NCBI GenBank assembly: GCA_023436175.1
Contig: JAEZKE010000073.1
Span: forward strand, 1-6,301
Length of the DNA stretch: 6,301 nucleotides
From: Methanobacteriota archaeon
Lineage (GTDB): Archaea; Methanobacteriota; Methanobacteria; Methanobacteriales; Methanobacteriaceae
Direction of reading: 5' to 3'
Shown here: positions 4,775 to 6,301 of the stretch, one piece after another
Numbering within the stretch: the stretch's first letter is position 1
How the letters are laid out: each line of letters begins with the position of its first letter
Notes under the pieces: model-generated
What the model was told of the DNA's origin: nothing
Seen by the model: the letters and a program-made list of their open reading frames with translations, nothing else
Databases searched by the model: none
Made by a program: the position numbers and the translations under genes

Positions 4775-5932
4775 ATGGCAGATGGTATCATATCAATAGT
4801 AGCTCAAATGGGTTTTCCCTCTATTGATCCTCTTTTAGGTCTTTTAGCACTGGTAGGGTTAATTGTTGGAGCTATAGTGATAGTGGTAGTTATACGACCA
4901 TTGTTAGATATTTTTCCATATGCTTACCCTAACGCACGAGTAAGAGCAAGGACAGGAAAAATTCTTACAGAAAAACAATTAACAGAAATTATCGAATCAA
5001 ATGACGTAACAGAAGTGACAAATTATCTTAGAGGACTTCCAGACTATGCAAAATACATAGATCAGTATCCTCTAGAAAAAGCCCTTGATACGCATCTTGC
5101 AGATAATTATGAAACATTAACCAAAATAGTCCCAAAGGATATTAAACCTATTTTTAGTGTTTTACTCCAAAAATGGGATATAAGGAATATAAAAAGTATA
5201 ATTGCTGCAAAAGAAGCAGATTTATCCAGAGATGAAACTGTAAATCTTATAGTTCCATTTGGAGAGTTAAAAGATTCACTGGATAAACTTTTAGATGCAA
5301 AAAATATTACTGAAATTATCAACGGTCTAGAAGGGACAGTATATGCACATGTTCTTGACGAAGCATTACCTGCATATCAAAAAACAGGCATGGTTTTACC
5401 TTTAGAAGCTTCACTCGATAAATTCTTCCTTGAAAACCTATTAACCGCTACATCAAATCCTTCTGATGAAAGCACAAGAGCTTTACATTCATATATAGGA
5501 ACACAAATTGACGTGGCTAACTTAGGTATTATTTTAAGGGCAAAAGCTGAAGGTCTAAAGTATGACGATATACAACCTTATATTGTTTCAGATGGTTATC
5601 AAATTAGGGAATGGAAATTAAAAGACCTAATGGAATCTGAAAGTGTAGGAAATGTTGTAAGCAGCCTAGATGGAACTGAATATGCACAAATTCTTACTGA
5701 TGCTTTACCAGAATATACTAAAACAGGTTCTGTAGCACCACTGGAAGCAGCTTTAGACGAAAAAGTCAGACAAACTGCAAAAGCATTATCAGTTAAAATA
5801 CCTTTCGGAATAGGGCCAATTGTAGGTTTCTTAAGCAAAAAAGAAAAAGAAATAAGAAACTTAAAGGTTATAACTCGCGCAAAAAGAGAGGTAGGATTCT
5901 CTAACTCAAAAATTAAGGAGTTGCTAGTATGA
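4775..5932 (+). CDS. atpC: A1AO ATP synthase subunit C (rotor socket, V-type d homologue) with N-terminal membrane helix
   Basis: Subunit C (AhaC) is the funnel-shaped socket that sits on the c-ring and holds the D/F shaft. From about residue 50 the 385-residue protein shows the known threefold internal repeat of the family: units around 80-112 (EVTNYLRGLPDYAKYIDQYP), 180-218 (EIINGLEGTVYAHVLDEALP) and 293-331 (NVVSSLDGTEYAQILTDALP), each with a Leu-x-Gly-x-x-Tyr-Ala core. FPYAYPNARVRARTGKIL (47-64) is the conserved entry to the domain. Unusually, residues 19-40 form an uninterrupted hydrophobic segment followed by Arg41 and a basic stretch (R55, R57, R59, K62), which predicts a transmembrane helix with the N terminus outside and the main domain in the cytoplasm. 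Thermus-type C subunits (about 320 residues) lack it. The stop overlaps the atpF start by ATGA. Confidence 0.95.
   Translation: MADGIISIVAQMGFPSIDPLLGLLALVGLIVGAIVIVVVIRPLLDIFPYAYPNARVRARTGKILTEKQLTEIIESNDVTEVTNYLRGLPDYAKYIDQYPLEKALDTHLADNYETLTKIVPKDIKPIFSVLLQKWDIRNIKSIIAAKEADLSRDETVNLIVPFGELKDSLDKLLDAKNITEIINGLEGTVYAHVLDEALPAYQKTGMVLPLEASLDKFFLENLLTATSNPSDESTRALHSYIGTQIDVANLGIILRAKAEGLKYDDIQPYIVSDGYQIREWKLKDLMESESVGNVVSSLDGTEYAQILTDALPEYTKTGSVAPLEAALDEKVRQTAKALSVKIPFGIGPIVGFLSKKEKEIRNLKVITRAKREVGFSNSKIKELLV
4829..4894 (+). other. Predicted transmembrane helix at the N terminus of subunit C
   Basis: Codons 19-40 of atpC encode PLLGLLALVGLIVGAIVIVV plus two more aliphatic residues, 22 residues without a charge. 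The helix holds a GxxxG pair (G28, G32), a motif that favours helix packing. Flanks are acidic before it (D3, D18) and basic after it (R41, R55, R57, R59), so the positive-inside rule puts the C-terminal domain in the cytoplasm. The length and the absence of a signal-peptidase-like site suggest an anchor, not a cleaved signal. Confidence 0.8.
5915..5920 (+). promoter_or_regulatory. Ribosome-binding site of atpF inside the end of atpC
   Basis: AAGGAG lies 8 bases before the ATG at 5929, within the last codons of atpC. It supports the start of atpF at the ATGA overlap, so atpF can be initiated both de novo and by re-initiation after atpC. Confidence 0.6.
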
Positions 5933-6249
5933 AATCAAGTATAGCGGTTATTGCAGATCCAGATACAGTTACAGGGTTTAAGCTCGGAGGCATAAAATCA
6001 GGGTATCCTGTAGAAAATATGGAAGAAGCAGAAACCACCCTTGAAGAAGTTTTCAAAGGGGATTTTTCAATCATAATAACCACTGAAAAGATTGGAGATG
6101 AACTGAGGAAAACAATTGAGAGACTCACAAAAGCAAGCGCGTTACCTATGATAATTGAAGTACCCGATAAAACAGGTCCATCTGAAAGGAAGACTGATCC
6201 TATTGGGGAACTTATTAAACGAGTAATTGGGGTTGAGATGGTAAAATGA
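5929..6249 (+). CDS. atpF: A1AO ATP synthase subunit F (central stalk)
   Basis: Subunit F (AhaF, V-type F) binds subunit D in the rotating central shaft and takes part in regulating coupling. The 106-residue protein has the family's Rossmann-like layout. AVIADPDTVTGFKLGGI (6-22) is the N-terminal signature with D10, D12-T13 and G16-F17. A beta strand follows at FSIIITTEKIGDELR (46-60), then ALPMIIEVPDKTGP (71-84) with the conserved Pro-Glu-x-Pro positions, and a C-terminal helix DPIGELIKRVIGVEM (90-104) that reaches into the head. Length is typical. It overlaps atpC at its start and atpA at its end by ATGA, so C, F and A are likely translated as a coupled unit. Confidence 0.96.
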   Translation: MKSSIAVIADPDTVTGFKLGGIKSGYPVENMEEAETTLEEVFKGDFSIIITTEKIGDELRKTIERLTKASALPMIIEVPDKTGPSERKTDPIGELIKRVIGVEMVK

Positions 6250-6301
6250 TTACAGGAAGGATAATTAAAATAGCAGGTCCCGTTATTGTTGGAGACGGCA
6301 T
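6246..6301 (+). CDS. atpA: A1AO ATP synthase catalytic subunit A (N-terminal fragment)
   Basis: Only the first 18 codons and two bases of the next are present before the right edge. They read MITGRIIKIAGPVIVGDG, the N-terminal beta-barrel opening of the catalytic A subunit (AhaA), where the pattern Gly-x-Ile-x-x-Ile-x-Gly-Pro-Val is characteristic of A- and V-type A subunits. The P-loop and catalytic residues lie beyond the window. The start overlaps the atpF stop by ATGA. No strong ribosome-binding site precedes it; the best upstream stretch, GGGGTTGA (6229-6236), is imperfect and a little far, so translation probably depends on coupling to atpF. Confidence 0.93.
   Translation, partial: MITGRIIKIAGPVIVGDG

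Noticed and set aside
4318..4791. A 157-codon open frame on the minus strand opposite atpE
   Set aside because: It lies wholly antisense to a well-supported gene, its product is Ser/Ile/Leu-rich as expected for the complement of Glu/Lys/Asp-rich coding sequence, and it has no ribosome-binding site or recognisable motif.
5312..5760. Repeated segments in atpC as a recent duplication or mobile repeat
   Set aside because: The similarity is in the protein, not the DNA, and corresponds to the known threefold internal symmetry of the C/d subunit family.

Overview
The window is AT-rich and reads as chromosomal DNA from a methanogenic archaeon, most likely a member of the Methanobacteriales. It carries genes for an archaeal A1AO ATP synthase in the order H-I-K-E-C-F-A. 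The membrane rotor subunit is encoded as a duplicated, four-helix proteolipid. The ribosome-binding sites match parts of the archaeal consensus AGGAGGTGAT. The genus assignment is inference from gene order and protein character; no database was searched.

Layout: bases 1-341 hold the 3' end of a class I (iron-sulphur) fumarate hydratase alpha-type gene. Six bases later, 348-1169 encodes a short citrate synthase-superfamily protein that resembles citryl-CoA lyase. A 92-base intergenic region (1170-1261) holds two TATA-like elements, one inside a 14-base perfect palindrome, and is the only good promoter candidate in the window. From 1262 to the right edge every gene is on the + strand and tightly packed: ahaH (peripheral stalk), atpI (ion-channel stator), atpK (c-type rotor proteolipid), atpE (peripheral stalk), atpC (rotor socket), atpF (central stalk) and the first 18 codons of atpA (catalytic subunit). 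atpC/atpF and atpF/atpA overlap by ATGA. The B and D subunit genes are expected beyond the right edge.

How it works together: I and the K ring form the membrane motor. C couples the ring to the D/F central shaft, E/H dimers hold the A3B3 head still, and A/B make ATP. Both hairpins of K carry the residues known to coordinate Na+ in sodium-driven c-rings (Q29/E58/T59/Y63 and Q111/E140/T141/Y145), so the enzyme is probably a Na+-coupled ATP synthase, which fits the Na+ gradient made by methanogenesis.

Most of the window is conserved core metabolism, and I see no defence system, mobile element, CRISPR array, tRNA or rRNA. The points worth a second look are: a predicted transmembrane helix at the N terminus of rotor subunit C, which could sit in the lumen of the c-ring; a hairpin exactly between the high-copy K gene and atpE; an uneven pattern of synonymous identity between the two halves of atpK; the palindromic promoter region; and the unclear job of the short citrate synthase-like enzyme.
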